A stretch of DNA of 64,000 nt from Terrilactibacillus sp. S3-3 (GTDB lineage: Bacteria > Bacillota > Bacilli > Bacillales > Sporolactobacillaceae). Shown here in pieces: positions 8,900-20,767 of this stretch. The position numbers were made by a program, and so were the translations under genes. Location: positions 248,001 through 312,000 of the forward strand of contig CP129291.1 in assembly GCA_030437565.1 (NCBI GenBank), read 5' to 3'. Positions within the stretch are counted from its first letter, which is position 1. Each line of letters opens with the position of its first letter. The notes beneath the pieces are model-generated. The model was not told where the DNA came from. It made no database searches and saw nothing but the letters and a program-made list of their open reading frames with translations.

Positions 8900-10426
8900 A
8901 TGGCGGAAACAACGGCAAATATTGGATTTGAAGAAACACTGTGGAAAGCGGCGGATAAGCTCCGGGGCAGCGTGGATGCCAGTGAATACAAACATGTCGT
9001 CCTCGGGCTGATTTTCCTGAAATACATATCGGATAATTCGAGACGAAATATACAGAGCTTGTCGCCGAAGGCATGGGGTTTGAAGAAGAAATCGATGAAT
9101 ACTTGGCGGAGAACATCTTCTGGGTGCCGAAAGAAGCCAGATGGGAACATATTCGGGATCATGCTAAGAGCGAAAAGATCGGCCAAATCATCGACGACGC
9201 GATGATTTTGATCGAAAAAGACAATGCAACTTTGAAAAACGTGCTGGAAAAACGCTACGCGCGGCCTGAAATCGATAAGAGAAGATTGGGCGAACTGGTT
9301 GATTTGATCTCAACGATTCAGCTCCATACAAAAGAAGAAAAGGATTTGCTCGGCCGTGTGTATGAATACTTTCTCGGCCAATTTGCCGAAGCGGAAGGTA
9401 AAGGCGGCGGCGAATTCTATACGCCGACATGCGTCGTCAAGACGCTCGTTGAAATGATCGAACCGTTCAGGGGACGGATCTACGACCCGTGCTGCGGTTC
9501 GGGCGGCATGTTTGTCCAAAGCGAAAAATTCGTGGAAAGAAATCAATCAAGGCCGGCTCACTGATCTCGCGATCTACGGCCAGGAACTCAATGCCACAAC
9601 CTGGAAACTGTGTAAAATGAACCTGGCGATCAGAGGCTTGGAAGGCAATCTCGGGCCGCATCATGACGATACGTTCCATAACGATCTCCATAAGAACGTG
9701 AAAGCCGACTACATTCTTGCCAATCCGCCGTTCAACATCAGCGACTGGGGCGGCGAGCAATTAAAGGACGATGCCAGATGGGCCTACGGCATCCCGCCGG
9801 CCGGCAACGCCAACTATGCCTGGCTCGAGCATATGATCTATCATTTGGCGCCAAACGGGATCGCCGGCGTGGTACTCGCCAACGGTTCGTTAAGTTCAAA
9901 CACATCCAATGAAGGAGACATCCGCAAAAGTTTACTCGAAGCCGATTTGGTCGACTGCATCGTCGCCATGCCGGATAAGCTCTTTTATTCGACCGGAATA
10001 CCTGCATCCTTGTGGATTATCAATCGAAACAAGACAGGTGGCAGAAAACATAGAAATCGGGAAAAAGAAATGCTGTTTATCGATGCCCGCCATTTCGGCG
10101 ATATGATCGACCGCCGCCACCGCGAACTGAAAGAGGACGATATCCATAAAATCGCCGATACTTATCATCAGTGGCGAGATATTGACGGAAAATACGAGGA
10201 TGTTCAAGGCTTCTGCAAAGCGGCAACCCTTGAAGAAATCCAAGCCAACGACTATGTCCTGACACCAGGCCGGTACGTGGGCATCGAAAAAGAAGCAGAC
10301 GACGGCATTCCATTTGACGAAAAAATGGACAAGCTGACCAGTGGACTGTCCGAGCTGTTCGCCCAATCCCACCAACTGGAAGATGAGATCAGAAAGAATC
10401 TGGAGGGGATTGGGTATGGGATATAA
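8900..10426 (+). CDS. hsdM: Type I restriction-modification methyltransferase subunit HsdM, two frameshifts
   Basis: Adenine-N6 methyltransferase subunit. N-terminal HsdM_N domain ([31 protein letters not shown]), then the N6_Mtase core with the SAM motif [12 protein letters not shown] and catalytic [15 protein letters not shown]. The frame slips near 9040 (between DNSRR and [10 protein letters not shown]) and near 9535. Start ATG 8900 has AGAGGAG upstream. Restored length, about 508 residues, is usual. It overlaps hsdS by 11 bp, as is common in these operons. Together with HsdS it recognises and methylates DNA; with HsdR it cuts. Confidence 0.92.
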
Positions 10427-11616
10427 AATAAAGGATATCTGTGAGATCAACCGTAACAATTTAAAAAAAAAAAGATAATTTGAATTATATCAATTATCTA
10501 GATACTGCTAACCTTAATGAAGGTACTATTACTGAACTACAAAAGTTAATTGTTAATTGTTGGAAAAGATAAAATTCCGAGTAGAGCAAAAAGAAAGGTT
10601 TGTGAAAATGATATATTAGTCTCGACGGTCAGGCCCAATCAGAAACATTATGGAATAATTAAACAATTGAAGAGTAACCTTATTGCTTCTACTGGTTTTG
10701 CCGTTTTAACACCTAATAAAAAAGATAGTTGATGCAGAATATTTATACAGATTTCTTACTCAGAAAACTATCACAACGTATTTACAAGCAGTTGCTGAGA
10801 GTAGTACATCAGCTTATCCATCTATAAAACCCAGTATAATTGAGGATTTGGAAATAGATCTGCCACCAATTAGAGAGCAAAAATCTATTGCGCATATCCT
10901 CTCAACCCTGGACGACAAGATCGAAGTCAACAATCAAATCAACAGAACCCTTGAAGAAATGGCCCAGACGATTTTCAAACATTGGTTTGTCGATTTTGAA
11001 TTTCCGAATGAACAGGGAAAGCCATACAAATCCAGCGGCGGCGAGGTCGAAAGCGAACTAGGGATGATTCCTAAGGGGTGGGAAGTCAAAAAAAATTCGG
11101 ATGTATTAAAACTAAACTATGGAAAAGCGTTAAAGTCAAAAGATCGTCAGCCTGGAAAATACCCTGTTTATGGTTCAAATGGAATTGTTGGATTTCACAA
11201 TAAATATTTAGTAGATGGACCAAGTATTGTTGTTGGACGAAAAGGGAATCCAGGTACCGTGAACTATGTAAGGGATAGCTTTTTTTTTTTCCAATTGATA
11301 CGACGTTTTACGTAGTTTCATCATTAAGTATGTTGTTTCTATACTTTACTCTTAAGCAACAGAAATTATATGAACAAGGAACTGATTCTGCAGTACCAGG
11401 TTTAAATCGAAACATTGCATACATGAATTTGATGCTAGTACCAAGTAATAACGTATTAAAAAGATATGATGTAATAAGTGCTTCCATTTTCCAGATTATC
11501 AAAAACAATCAGGAAGAGAATTCCAAATTAATAGAGATCAGAGACACCTCCTCCTCCCGAAACTCATGTCCGGGGAGATCAGGGTGTCGGTTGAAAAAGC
11601 AGGTGTCGGCCAGTGA
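10416..11616 (+). CDS. hsdS: Type I restriction-modification specificity subunit HsdS, several frameshifts
   Basis: Two target-recognition domains with the conserved spacer helices. The first half reads [20 protein letters not shown] and [20 protein letters not shown], with helix [20 protein letters not shown]. The second begins [20 protein letters not shown], has [13 protein letters not shown], and ends [17 protein letters not shown] once frames are joined. Breaks are near 10465 (A run), 10555, 10730, 11290 (T run) and 11550. The target-recognition halves are A/T-rich against a more G/C-rich hsdM and hsdR, as often seen where specificity domains are exchanged. The HsdS target cannot be read from sequence. 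Confidence 0.88.
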
Positions 11617-11813
11617 AGTTTGGAATGCGGAAGCCGAGTTTAACGAAGAGAATCGCGGCGCGGACACTAAAGCGCCAGATCGTTCACCGGGCTGGGGTGA
11701 AGATGCCAAGAGGGTATGGCTGGGTCCGGAATCCGAAGAAGTATGTGTACAATAAGCTCTACAATCGGACAACCTTTGACATTTTTAAACTATTGAAGAA
11801 ATTATTCAAGTAA
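11613..11813 (+). CDS. Small basic protein between hsdS and hsdR
   Basis: GTG start at 11613 overlaps the hsdS stop (GTGA). 66 residues, very basic: MRKPSLTKRIAARTLKRQIV, then RGYGWVRNPKKYVYNKLYNR and TTFDIFKLLKKLFK. The frame is intact although neighbours are broken. I recall similar small proteins with an NPKKxxYNKxYNxTTF core in Firmicute phages and mobile DNA, but no function is known to me. Its translational coupling to hsdS suggests it is part of the operon. Confidence 0.65.
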   Translation: MKFGMRKPSLTKRIAARTLKRQIVHRAGVKMPRGYGWVRNPKKYVYNKLYNRTTFDIFKLLKKLFK

Positions 11814-11834
11814 CGGGAGAAGGGGGGAACCGTT

Positions 11835-14800
11835 TTGAGTACAATCGGTCATTTTACGGAAGAGCATCTTGAAGAAGCCTGCATCGAAATTTTGGAAGAG
11901 CTGGGCTATGAGCATCAGGTGGGCCAGGATATTTCGGTTGACGGCGTCAGCCCGGAACGCAGCGATTTTAAGGAAGTCATTCTGGAAAACCGGGTGAAGG
12001 ATGCCCTGTTCCGGATTAATAAAGATCTGCCTCGGGAGGCACTGGAGGATGCGTTCCGCCAGGTTCTGACTTTCAACAGTCCGTCTTTGGCTGAGAACAA
12101 CCACTATTTTCACAAACTCCTGACGGAGGGGATTGAAGTTTCCTTCACAGAAAAAGGCTTGATCCGGACTAAGCGAGCCTATCTGGCTGATTTTGAACAT
12201 CCCGAACGCAATGACTTTTTAGTCGTCAATCAGTTGACCATTGTCGGCTTGAAAAAACAGACGGCCGGATCTGATCCTGTTTGTCAATGGTCTGCCGCTT
12301 GTCGTGATTGAGCTGAAATCGGCGTCGGATGACAACGTCGGGATTGAAAATGCCTACCACCAGATTCAAACTTATAAAAAAGACATCGAGAGTCTGTTTA
12401 ATTACAATGCTTTTTGTATCATTTCCGACGGCATTAACGCGAAGGCGGGAACGATTACGTCCGATCTGGAACGCTTTATGAACTGGAGGAGCGAGGATGG
12501 CGAAAAAGTCGCTCCGCTGACCATTCCTCAATATGAAACACTGTTCAGAGGATGCTCTCGAAAAAGCGGCTGCTGGATATCGTTTCCCATTTCATCCTTT
12601 TTCAAGAATCCCAATCGGCGAATTACGATCGTTCGGGCAAGAAACTTGGGGCTAAGAAAACGCTGATTAAAATCCTGGCGGCTTATCATCAATATTTTGC
12701 GGTAAAGAAAGCCGTGGAAAAGACGAAACTGGCGACAAGTCTCAGCGGCGATCGAAAAATCGGGGTGATCTGGCACACTCAGGGTTCCGGAAAAAGTTTC
12801 TCGATGGTTTTCTATGCTGCAAGTCTAATAAAAGAACTCAACAATCCGACGATTATTGTCATTACCGATAGAAACGATTTGGACGATCAGTTGTTCTCAA
12901 CTTTTTCCAAATCCGCGGAGATCTTAAGGCAGGAACCGAAACAGGCCGATGTCCGAAAGCTGACCGAGGAACAAAAGAAAGCGCAGGCCGGCGAGCATTC
13001 AAAAGAAGTCAACGGCTTGTATGATCTGTTGAATGATCGGGCATCCGGCGGGATCATCTTCACCACGGTTCAGAAGTTTATGCCGGAGCAGGGCGAGATG
13101 CCGGTATTGACCGATTGACCGATCGGAGAAATGTGGTTGTAATCGCCGACGAAGCGCACCGCAGCCAGTACGGCTTGAAAGCGAAGACCAATTTGAAAAC
13201 CGGCAAAGTCAAGTTTGGTTACGCCAAATATATGCGGGACGCGCTGCCGAATGCTTCGTATATCGGTTTCACTGGTACGCCGATTGAATTCGACGACAAG
13301 TCGACGCCGGCAGTATTCGGCGATTATATTGATATTTACGATATGACCCGGGCGGTTGAGGATAAGGCGACAGTTAAAATCTATTATGAAAACCGGATCA
13401 TCAAGCTGGATGCAAATGAAGACGTGCTGAAGGAACTGGACGAAGAATTCAATGATATTACGGAAGGCCAGGAAGAGTTGGAACGGGAGAGGACCAAGAC
13501 GAAATGGTCGAAACTCGAAGCCGTCATCGGATCGCCCAACCGTATTAAAAATGGGGGATATCGTCAGGCACTTTGAAGCCAAAAAAAAAAGTAATGGACG
13601 GCAAAGCGATGATCGTCTGTATGAGCCGGCGCATCTGCGCTGACTTGTATGATGCGATTGTGGCTTTGCGGCCGGAATGGCACAGTGACGATGTCAACAA
13701 AGGAAAAATCAAAGTTGTTATGACCGGCAGCGCCGCCGATGAAGAACAACTGCAAAAGCATGTCGGCGGGAAACAGCGCCGGGATACCCTGGCCAAACGG
13801 ATGAAGGACAACAATGACGAACTGAAGATCGTTATCGTCCGCGATATGTGGCTGACCGGCTTTGACGTTCCGTCGCTGCACACGATGTATATCGATAAGC
13901 CGATGAAAGGCCACAACCTGATGCAGGCGATTGCCCGCGTCAACCGGGTGTTTAAGGACAAAGAGGGCGGCGTGGTGGTCGACTATATCGGCATTCTCGA
14001 AAGTTTGAAAAGAGCGCTCAATCAATACACGGACAGTGACAAGAAAAACACCGGGGGATCGACACATCGCAGGCGGTCTTATATATGATCGAAAAACTGG
14101 AGATTTTGCAAGGGATGTTCCACGGGCTGGATTACTCCGATTACTTCGGAAGTTCCCAGGCCAAGCGCATTCGAGCGATCACTTACGGCATGGATTTTGT
14201 CCTTTCGAAAGCCGAGGAAGATCAAAAAGATTTCAAGCAATGCGCGACCGAACTCGGCAAAGCGCACGGGCTCTGCGCAGCCACAGAAAAAGGCAAAGAA
14301 GTCGCGCTCGAAGTCAGCTACTTTAAAGCGGTGAAAGCCAGCCTTGCCAAGCTGCAAGCTAAAGGCCGCCGGTCGCTCTCAAAACGGGAAGTCGACCAAA
14401 GAGTCACCCAGCTGCTGGAGCGATCGATCATTTCGGAAGACGTGATTGATGTCTTTGAAACGATGGGCTTAAAACAGCCGGAAATCTCCCTGCTCGACGA
14501 GGATTTCCTTCAAGAAGTCCGGACGATGAAGACGAAGAACCTTGCTGCCGAAATGTTGAAAAAAAACTGCTTGAAGGCGAAATCAAAGTGATGGAACGGA
14601 CAAACCTTGTCAAATCCGAACTGTTCTCTGAGAAGCTGAAGCGATCACTCAATAAATATCGGAATCAGTCGATCACCAACGCCGAAGTGATCGAGGAACT
14701 GATCCGCATGGCCAAGGATATTAAGAAGATGCACGATGAAGAGGACAAGCTCGGCCTCAATCAAAATGAAATTGCTTTTTACTATGCTCTTTCGAAAGAC

Positions 14801-15091
14801 GATGCCGTTAAAGACTTTTATGATGATGCGACGCTGAAAAAAATTGCCCAGGAGCTCACCCATTCGATCCGGCGTAACGTCACCGTCGATTTCAATGTCA
14901 GGATCCAGGCCCAAGCGATGATGCGCCGAACGATCCGCAGACTCCTGAAGAAATACGATTACCCGCCGGATCAAGCGAAGTCCGCCCTTGAAACAGTCAT
15001 GAAGCAGGTCGAACTCATGAGCAGCAATGAAGCCTCAACCTTTGACGGAATGCTTGGGGGAGAGAGCGGCGGAGGATCGGGAGGGGTATAA
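11835..15091 (+). CDS. hsdR: Type I restriction endonuclease/translocase subunit HsdR, about six frameshifts
   Basis: TTG start at 11835 behind GGAGAAGGGGGG. The HSDR_N nuclease part shows [20 protein letters not shown] (PD-ExK). Motor motifs follow in order: Walker [36 protein letters not shown] box [13 protein letters not shown], motif [15 protein letters not shown], and the helicase C part [19 protein letters not shown] with [10 protein letters not shown]. The C-terminal helical domain runs to 15091 and ends in a Gly-rich tail. Breaks lie near 12255, 12550, 13115, 13560-13590, 14060 and 14570; several sit in A runs. Restored length, about 1085 residues, is normal. Confidence 0.9.
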
Positions 15092-15143
15092 GTTCAATAC
15101 AAACAATACAAACAATAAGTGAATTAATTGGGGAGTATTAATA

Positions 15144-18117
15144 ATGGAAAATGAAATTGTCCATTCATATATAAAAGATATTGCTAACCATCTTTGGCAG
15201 CCCACAGTCTACGGACATGCGTCAGTTATGGTAGGAGCAGGTTTCTCAAAGAACAGATGCTATCGACCAGCAGAAAAGTTTACCTGATTGGAATGAGTTG
15301 TCTATGATAATATTTGGTATGCTCTATCCAAAACCTAATGATGAAAAACGAGAAAAAGAATGGTCAAAAAAAGCAATTCAAAAAACCTTCGGCAGAAATT
15401 CTTTGAAAATAGCAGAGGAGTATTGAGTACTCTTCGGACGCTCCGAATTTAGACAAGTTAATAGAAATAAATTTGCAGGATAAGATGTATCAACCTGGGA
15501 AACTACACTATCAATTACGCTGCTTTACCATATGAAGAACGTAACAGAGCGCTGCCCAAACCGATGAATATCTAAATTTATTATTAACCTTAAATAATTT
15601 TGATCAAGATAAATTCATTTGTGTATATGAGCTTCTCTACAGAAAGCATAAATGCTTATTACCTTTTTTTGATGAGCAAATATCAAAACTAGAAAAAATG
15701 ATCCAAATGTTTTCTATATCACAACAATCTAGGGGTCATCAATTTGATGATGCATGGATTGGGATAAATTTAATCTTATGTTTGTCATATCGTCAAGATG
15801 GCAAAAAAGATGAGTATGATTTGGTAATAAAACGTCTAGAAAGTAACTATCAGATAATGAATACGGAAATGAAAACGAAATATTATTTAGAAAGAAGTAT
15901 GTATGCATTACAGAATCTAGACTACAATAACTCAATTAATTGGCTAAATAAAATTGAAGATAATTCAGTAGGTTTCACCGAAATAAAAAAATGTTGTATT
16001 CTAAGCCAGTTAGGTTTAGAAAAGGAAGCACTTAGTAAATTAAATTAAAACAATTTCTGCAAACATTGCTCAACAACCCATATCTCAAGAGCAAGATGCA
16101 TCATTAATAGGATATATCAATTTATGTTATCGATCTATTAGGCGATGGAGTAATGAGAAAATATTATCTGACAACGATTATTCAGAATCAAGATACAATA
16201 CCAGATGCATTCTAAATGAAATGAAAGAGACCCTGAATTCCAGTTTGCAAAATGCTATTGGACAAGAGAAAGAAATAACGAAATCATTTTCGCCCAATGC
16301 ATTTACCCAGCATTACGGTACTATGAGCAAGGAACTCAGGGAAGCATTAATTAATAGTTTTCAATATTTGGATCTTATAGATTCCCTTTGTCTTCCAATT
16401 TTTAGTGATCATAGATCATCTGTATTAAGTGCACTAAATAGAGTACTAAATAGCAGTAAAAATCGATCTTGGAAATGGTACTATATTTTACAGACTCATG
16501 ATGGAAATTCAGTTGAAAATTTTTTCACGAGGCGATATGTTACCTTCAGTGATTCAAAACAGGTTAGATTAATGTTTGAAAAAAAATTTATCTCTACTTA
16601 AACTATTTAATCAAAAAGATAGTTTCTCTAGATCTAGAAGGATATTAACTCAAAAGGAGATTATTGATATACTAGCAAGGTTCTCCATACATGCTGGTAC
16701 TCAACAAATCATTGATTTTTTAAATTATTTGATTGGTCTTTACCCAAATGTTGACGAATTCTGCCAACGTGATATAAAGAATGCACTTAATAAATTAAAG
16801 TTTTGCTTTAATCAGCAGATTCTGTATGAAAATTTTGCACTTATTTTGTCGGCTAACTACAGTGATCTATATCTTTCAAATTATTTTACACCTACTGAAA
16901 AACAGCCATCAAAAATTATAGAACAATTTATTCCGGAAATTTTAAAAAATGCTCAGTCCGATCGTATAGTGGAACGTGATGATGCTATTTCAAGGTTATT
17001 ATTAATTCGAAAATCAAATACATAAAAAAAAAATATAATGTGGAAATTATTAATGCCATGCCATTTGGAGTAAAAGAGGGAATGATGGTCTGCCTACAAC
17101 GAAAATTTTTAGTCCTATTATTTGGATGGTTTTTCCATTTCCTCAAGATGTTAATATTCAGGAATTAATAAAAAAATATTTAATGAATCCACGTTGGCCA
17201 GAATGCGTACATGAAAAATGGCATAATTTCAGATGGCTGTTTTGCGACTATACGGATTCGCGAGTATCAAAGCATTTTTTATTGGACCAGCGATTATTCG
17301 TACATCAATGAAAACTATAAAATTAAGGTCTATTGGAGTGCTGAGGAGCTCAAAGATATAATTCATTTTTTATGGAATTATTTGAAGCATGAAGAAAAAA
17401 TCCTAGAAAAAAATTACGATCCCTTTGGAATGATTGGTGAAGCAAAAAATCGCTTTGAGATAATTACAGAAATAGCTATGTTTATAATAGGCGAATACTT
17501 AAAAATTAATAATGATAATTGTGACTATTTGATTAAGGAGTTAAAAAACTTCATTATATTTTTCGTAAATACTCTATAACCTGTTTAAATTTAGAAGGAC
17601 TTTTACAAATTATTACTTGTGCAACAATCCCAACTGATCAAATTAATAATAACTTGATTTCTACAGACAGGAAAAAAAAAATCATCAGGCTTTCTCGATA
17701 CTTAATGTGCTATTTTATCTCGAAGAAAATAGCGGCTTTAATGCTTCACTTGCTGTCAAAAAATTAAGGAAAATTTTATTTGCACTTCCATTTATTGGTA
17801 CTGAAATTAGCTCTTGTGTTTATAATTGTTTGTCTGAAATGTTGGGAAGAAAACTTTTTTTAAAACAAGAAATTATCGGTTTGGTTTGTGAGTCCCTATT
17901 AGAATCATATAGGATATTAAATTCAAATGAGAAAACTGACAATCGTTTTGAAGATTGGGCAACACTAGATGCTATGTATAGTTTGGCTTCATTGACAAAA
18001 AAATATTACTCTGTATTATCATCCGCTAAAATGAAGATCCCTGAAGAGATGCTATCATTAATAAGTATGTTTAAGAAAGACATATCTCCTGAAGTACGTA
18101 ACCAATGGGAAGAATGA
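15144..18117 (+). pseudogene. SIR2-domain defence-type protein, multiple frameshifts and internal deletion
   Basis: ATG 15144 with GGGGAG. The N-terminus reads HASVMVGAGFSKN, the NAD-binding loop of SIR2-like domains, then LPDWNELSMIIFGMLYPKP and PGKLHYQL. In intact relatives the next motif is a TTNYDTLLER strand and later a GFSGDDPNF-like loop; neither is present. The sequence jumps near 15515 to RALPKPDEYLNLL-like helical sequence, so roughly 150-200 residues seem deleted. The remaining ~850 residues are helical (e.g. LNNFDQDKFICVYELLYRKH, SWKWYYILQTHDGN), broken near 16045, 16590, 17030, 17280 and 17580-17700. It is markedly A/T-rich. Position directly after hsdR fits an NAD-depleting abortive-infection effector; activity is unlikely as given. 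Confidence 0.65.
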
Positions 18118-18355
18118 ATGTTATGTATATAAGAAAATTCTATTATCCTAAATTATTCATACCTCAGTAATAGTTGGCGGTTTTAAACAATAAATAAGTT
18201 GTTTTACAATTCTTTTTAAATTTCGAAGTCAAATTTCGTTTTCAAGCCTTCATTGTCACAAAATTTGGGAGAGTAAGCTGTGTTTTGGGGCGAACTTCTC
18301 CCTTGATTGTTCAATCTTTTTTAAACCTGAATGGAATAAGAACAAGGAGATGAAC
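18118..18355. other. Intergenic, no gene seen
   Basis: A/T-rich spacer between the SIR2-type gene and the IS1380 remnant; only short frames, no clear promoter or hairpin. Confidence 0.4.
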
Positions 18356-18903
18356 CTATTCCAGTTGCAGCTTTTGAATTTGGCGAAGCACTTTCCAGAA
18401 AAATGTCTGATAGACGAAGCTTGAAGCTAATTTGAAGTATAAGGAGCGCCCTGACCGGACTAATTTACTTGCCACTTTAATAATCCTTGTGCGTATGGTT
18501 TCAATTTGCATATTTTTTTGTGCCTCTGGAAAACAAAGCGTGCGTAGCCAATTCGTGAGTTATAAGCTAAAAGACTCAACATCATTTTGACCTCATTGAC
18601 TTAGAAAGCATGACTGTTCATTTGATCGAAACCAAAACCATTCTTTACTTCCTTAATGTAGTTCTCCATCGTTCCTCTTTTTTGATAGGCACAGACGATA
18701 TCTTTCGGAGAAAATGCCACTTCTCATTCGAATAGCGGTAATAAAGTCGGTTGTCTTTGAGTTTTAGGTGTTTCGCCAATGTTTTTTATAAAAACAAATG
18801 TTCTCATCAAATTCTCTAAAAATGAATTCACCTGTATCGGAGGAAAGAGCCCCTCCATCATTTGATAATTTAATCTTTTTGTTGAAATGGAGCGTTAATT
18901 GCG
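18356..18903 (-). pseudogene. Decayed IS1380-family transposase with internal deletion
   Basis: Reading 18903 to 18356 in shifting frames gives the family's N-terminal signature (FNKKIKLSNDGGALSSDTGE, FIFREFDEN) and then, after loss of some 250 codons, its C-terminal part (NWLRTLCFPEAQ, TIRTRIIKVASKLVRSGRAL, FFWKVLRQIQKLQLE, stop at 18356). Both ends match the layout of the transposase at 1362-2700, but the residues differ, so it is a different family member. Insertion point is the 3' part of the gene at 18904-19538. Confidence 0.7.
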
Positions 18904-19538
18904 GTAAAGCTATAATAAGAATCCTTTCCCTTGGTTATTTTCTCCAAATTTAACTCTAATAGATATGGATTCTTTTTTTCATTTATTTCATGCATGTTGT
19001 TAACGAGAAAGCTGATAAGATCGGCGATATGAGCCCTTTCAAGAAAATCCGTGAGTAATTCAGGTAACTCATCAATTTATAGTGCAGGAATCTCCATTTC
19101 TTTTCCAGGAGTCTTGTTTTAAAAACACTTCTGGTATGCTAGGGTTATTCTTTTTCAATTTATAAATTTGTACTTTACTCAATTGAGGGGTAAATAATAT
19201 TTTCTGCTTTTTAAATTCATTATTTTTTTTTTTATTTTATGGTACAAATTGGAGATAAATTCTTTCCAATCGGTCACTTGAGACGAAAAAACATTGGTTT
19301 GATTTTCTAACACTCTATATCCGTCTGCGCTATAAAACATCATTAAAGCTGTTCCTAAATCACAATGTTCGTTATTAATAATAATATTAGGAATTTCAAA
19401 ACCATTATCCCAGTTGTAATTTGCTGCAAATACATGCAGAAGCATTGAATTATTTATATGTTTTACTTCTTGCTTTATTTTTTCACTGTCTTCACAATAC
19501 AGGAGCTCTTTTAACTTTTCGAATTCTTTATAATCCAT
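18904..19538 (-). pseudogene. DUF4274-like putative immunity protein, frameshifted and cut by IS1380 remnant
   Basis: ATG 19538 with GAGGTGGG. The first 105 residues are intact and contain FAANYNWDNGFEIPNIIINN and CDLGTALMMFYSADGYRVLE, the DUF4274 pattern as I recall it. The frame slips at a T run near 19228; later frames read LSKVQIYKLKKNNPSIPEVF and then, after another slip, IDELPELLTDFLERAHIADL, up to the IS1380 remnant. It lies downstream of, and on the same strand as, the LXG toxin at 20865-22794, separated by the IS110 element, so it may be that toxin's immunity gene. That pairing is inference. Confidence 0.55.
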
Positions 19539-19837
19539 GAATACCCACCTCGTATATTAGTATAAAGAGCTCGATCTAGAAGAATTTCCAGTTGGATCCG
19601 GATCCCCTAGAATGACCTCTAGATTCCTATAGGATTTTTAAAAGCCTTTCGGCTTCCCTGTCAATTTAATAAATTTGTTTTGCCCTTGTTTTACCCACCT
19701 GATGGGGAAGCCAAAGGTAAACCATGATGTCACTCTAGCCAAAAGTAATGATTGAAAAAGGTATGATCAGCTTTTGATCCGCAGAAGAGGAATCGCTTCT
19801 GTTTCTTTGAGATACCCAATTTTGTTAACTTAATATT
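19539..19837. other. Intergenic, no clear gene
   Basis: Contains a short open stretch (YKELDLEEFPVGSGSPRMTS, about 19560-19630) dense in 6-bp palindromes (GAGCTC, GGATCC twice, TCTAGA), probably a protein C-terminal fragment. The rest may belong to the left flank of IS110. Confidence 0.3.
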
Positions 19838-20170
19838 ATTTAATGACGGAGAGCGGAGGAAGCTCCGCTGCTGGCTCCGTTATTTTTCATAGCGTTTCAG
19901 ACCGGTTCATGGGACAATGGAACCGACAATCGTGTTTCAGGTGATAGCTGACCCTCCTTGCAGACCCTTTGGGTACTGCTTAATTAAGACTGCTACCCAT
20001 GGTTCATTGTCAAAGGGCTAACCACTAGTTGCGCCGCTGAAAAGAAGAGGAAGTAGCGTCCACGATGGGTTTTTTTTTTTTGAGTGCTGATGACGAGGCA
20101 GCCGTCGATGATTCCCATGGGCACCCAGGTCTGAAGCGCTTTTGATTTTTTTTTTTTAGAACTGTAGAAC
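19838..20170 (+). ncRNA. Structured IS110 left end, candidate bridge RNA
   Basis: IS110-group elements carry a long non-coding left end that encodes a guide ('bridge') RNA with two internal loops pairing to donor and target. Here about 330 bp precede the transposase and hold a 5' stem-loop (ACGGAG-AGCGGA ... TCCGCT-gctgg-CTCCGT, 19844-19880), then GGTTC/GAACC closing an 11-nt loop near 19913-19933, then GGGTA/TACCC closing an 18-nt loop near 19971-19998. A 5' hairpin followed by two looped stems matches the known plan. Exact ends are not determined; two T runs (20070, 20148) may be miscalled. Confidence 0.45.
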
Positions 20171-20185
20171 TGGAGGTGATTGGGT

Positions 20186-20767
20186 ATGTCACAAATACTT
20201 GTGGGCATAGACGTAAGTTTAAGAACCCATCATGTCCATTTCATGACTGGGAACGGTGATACCATAGCTGACTTTTCGATTCCCAATAATCGCGAAGGGG
20301 CCGACACCCTCATTCAACGACTGTTGGATAAGGCAAGAAAAGCTCACGTCGCTGACTTATGCATTGGTATGGAAGCGACGGACCAATACAGTTGGCACAT
20401 TGCCCATTATTTACAAGAGCAGCTCAAAGGGTATGAGCCGGACTATCAAACGAAAGTTTATGTCTTGAATGCGAAAAAAGTGGCTCGTTTTAAAAAAGGC
20501 TATGATACCTTCCTAAAAAAACGATCACATCGACGCCTGGGTCATCGCTGACCACTTGAGATTGGAAGACTGCCTATGGCGGCGATGCAAGAAGCCGTTC
20601 AATATGAGGCTCTGCAGCGATTGACGCGAACGAGATTTTATTTCACAAAAGATTTGGCACGTCATAAAACTTTTTTTCTCAACCAGCTCTTTTTAAAATT
20701 TAGCGGCTTGCGCCAGGATAATCCATTCTCCAACACTTTCGGTGCAACCAGTCTTTTCACAATCTAA
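20186..20767 (+). pseudogene. IS110-family transposase, 3' truncated and frameshifted
   Basis: Start ATG 20186 with GGAGGTGAT. N-terminal RuvC-like DEDD domain: VGIDVSLRTHHVHF (Asp), CIGMEATDQYSWHIAHYL (Glu), and, after correcting an A-run slip near 20515, NDHIDAWVIADHLR (two Asp). The next part reads ALQRLTRTRFYFTKDLARHK and ends at SLFTI. The C-terminal transposase_20 domain with its catalytic Ser is absent, so about half of the ~400-residue protein is missing and the element's right end is lost. It sits between the LXG toxin and its putative immunity gene. Confidence 0.8.

Noticed and set aside
19567..19625. Possible vector polylinker (GAGCTC, GGATCC twice, TCTAGA)
   Set aside because: Sites are clustered, but the stretch also reads as protein (ELDLEEFPVGSGSPR) and no vector sequence surrounds it; chance or coding sequence is more likely.
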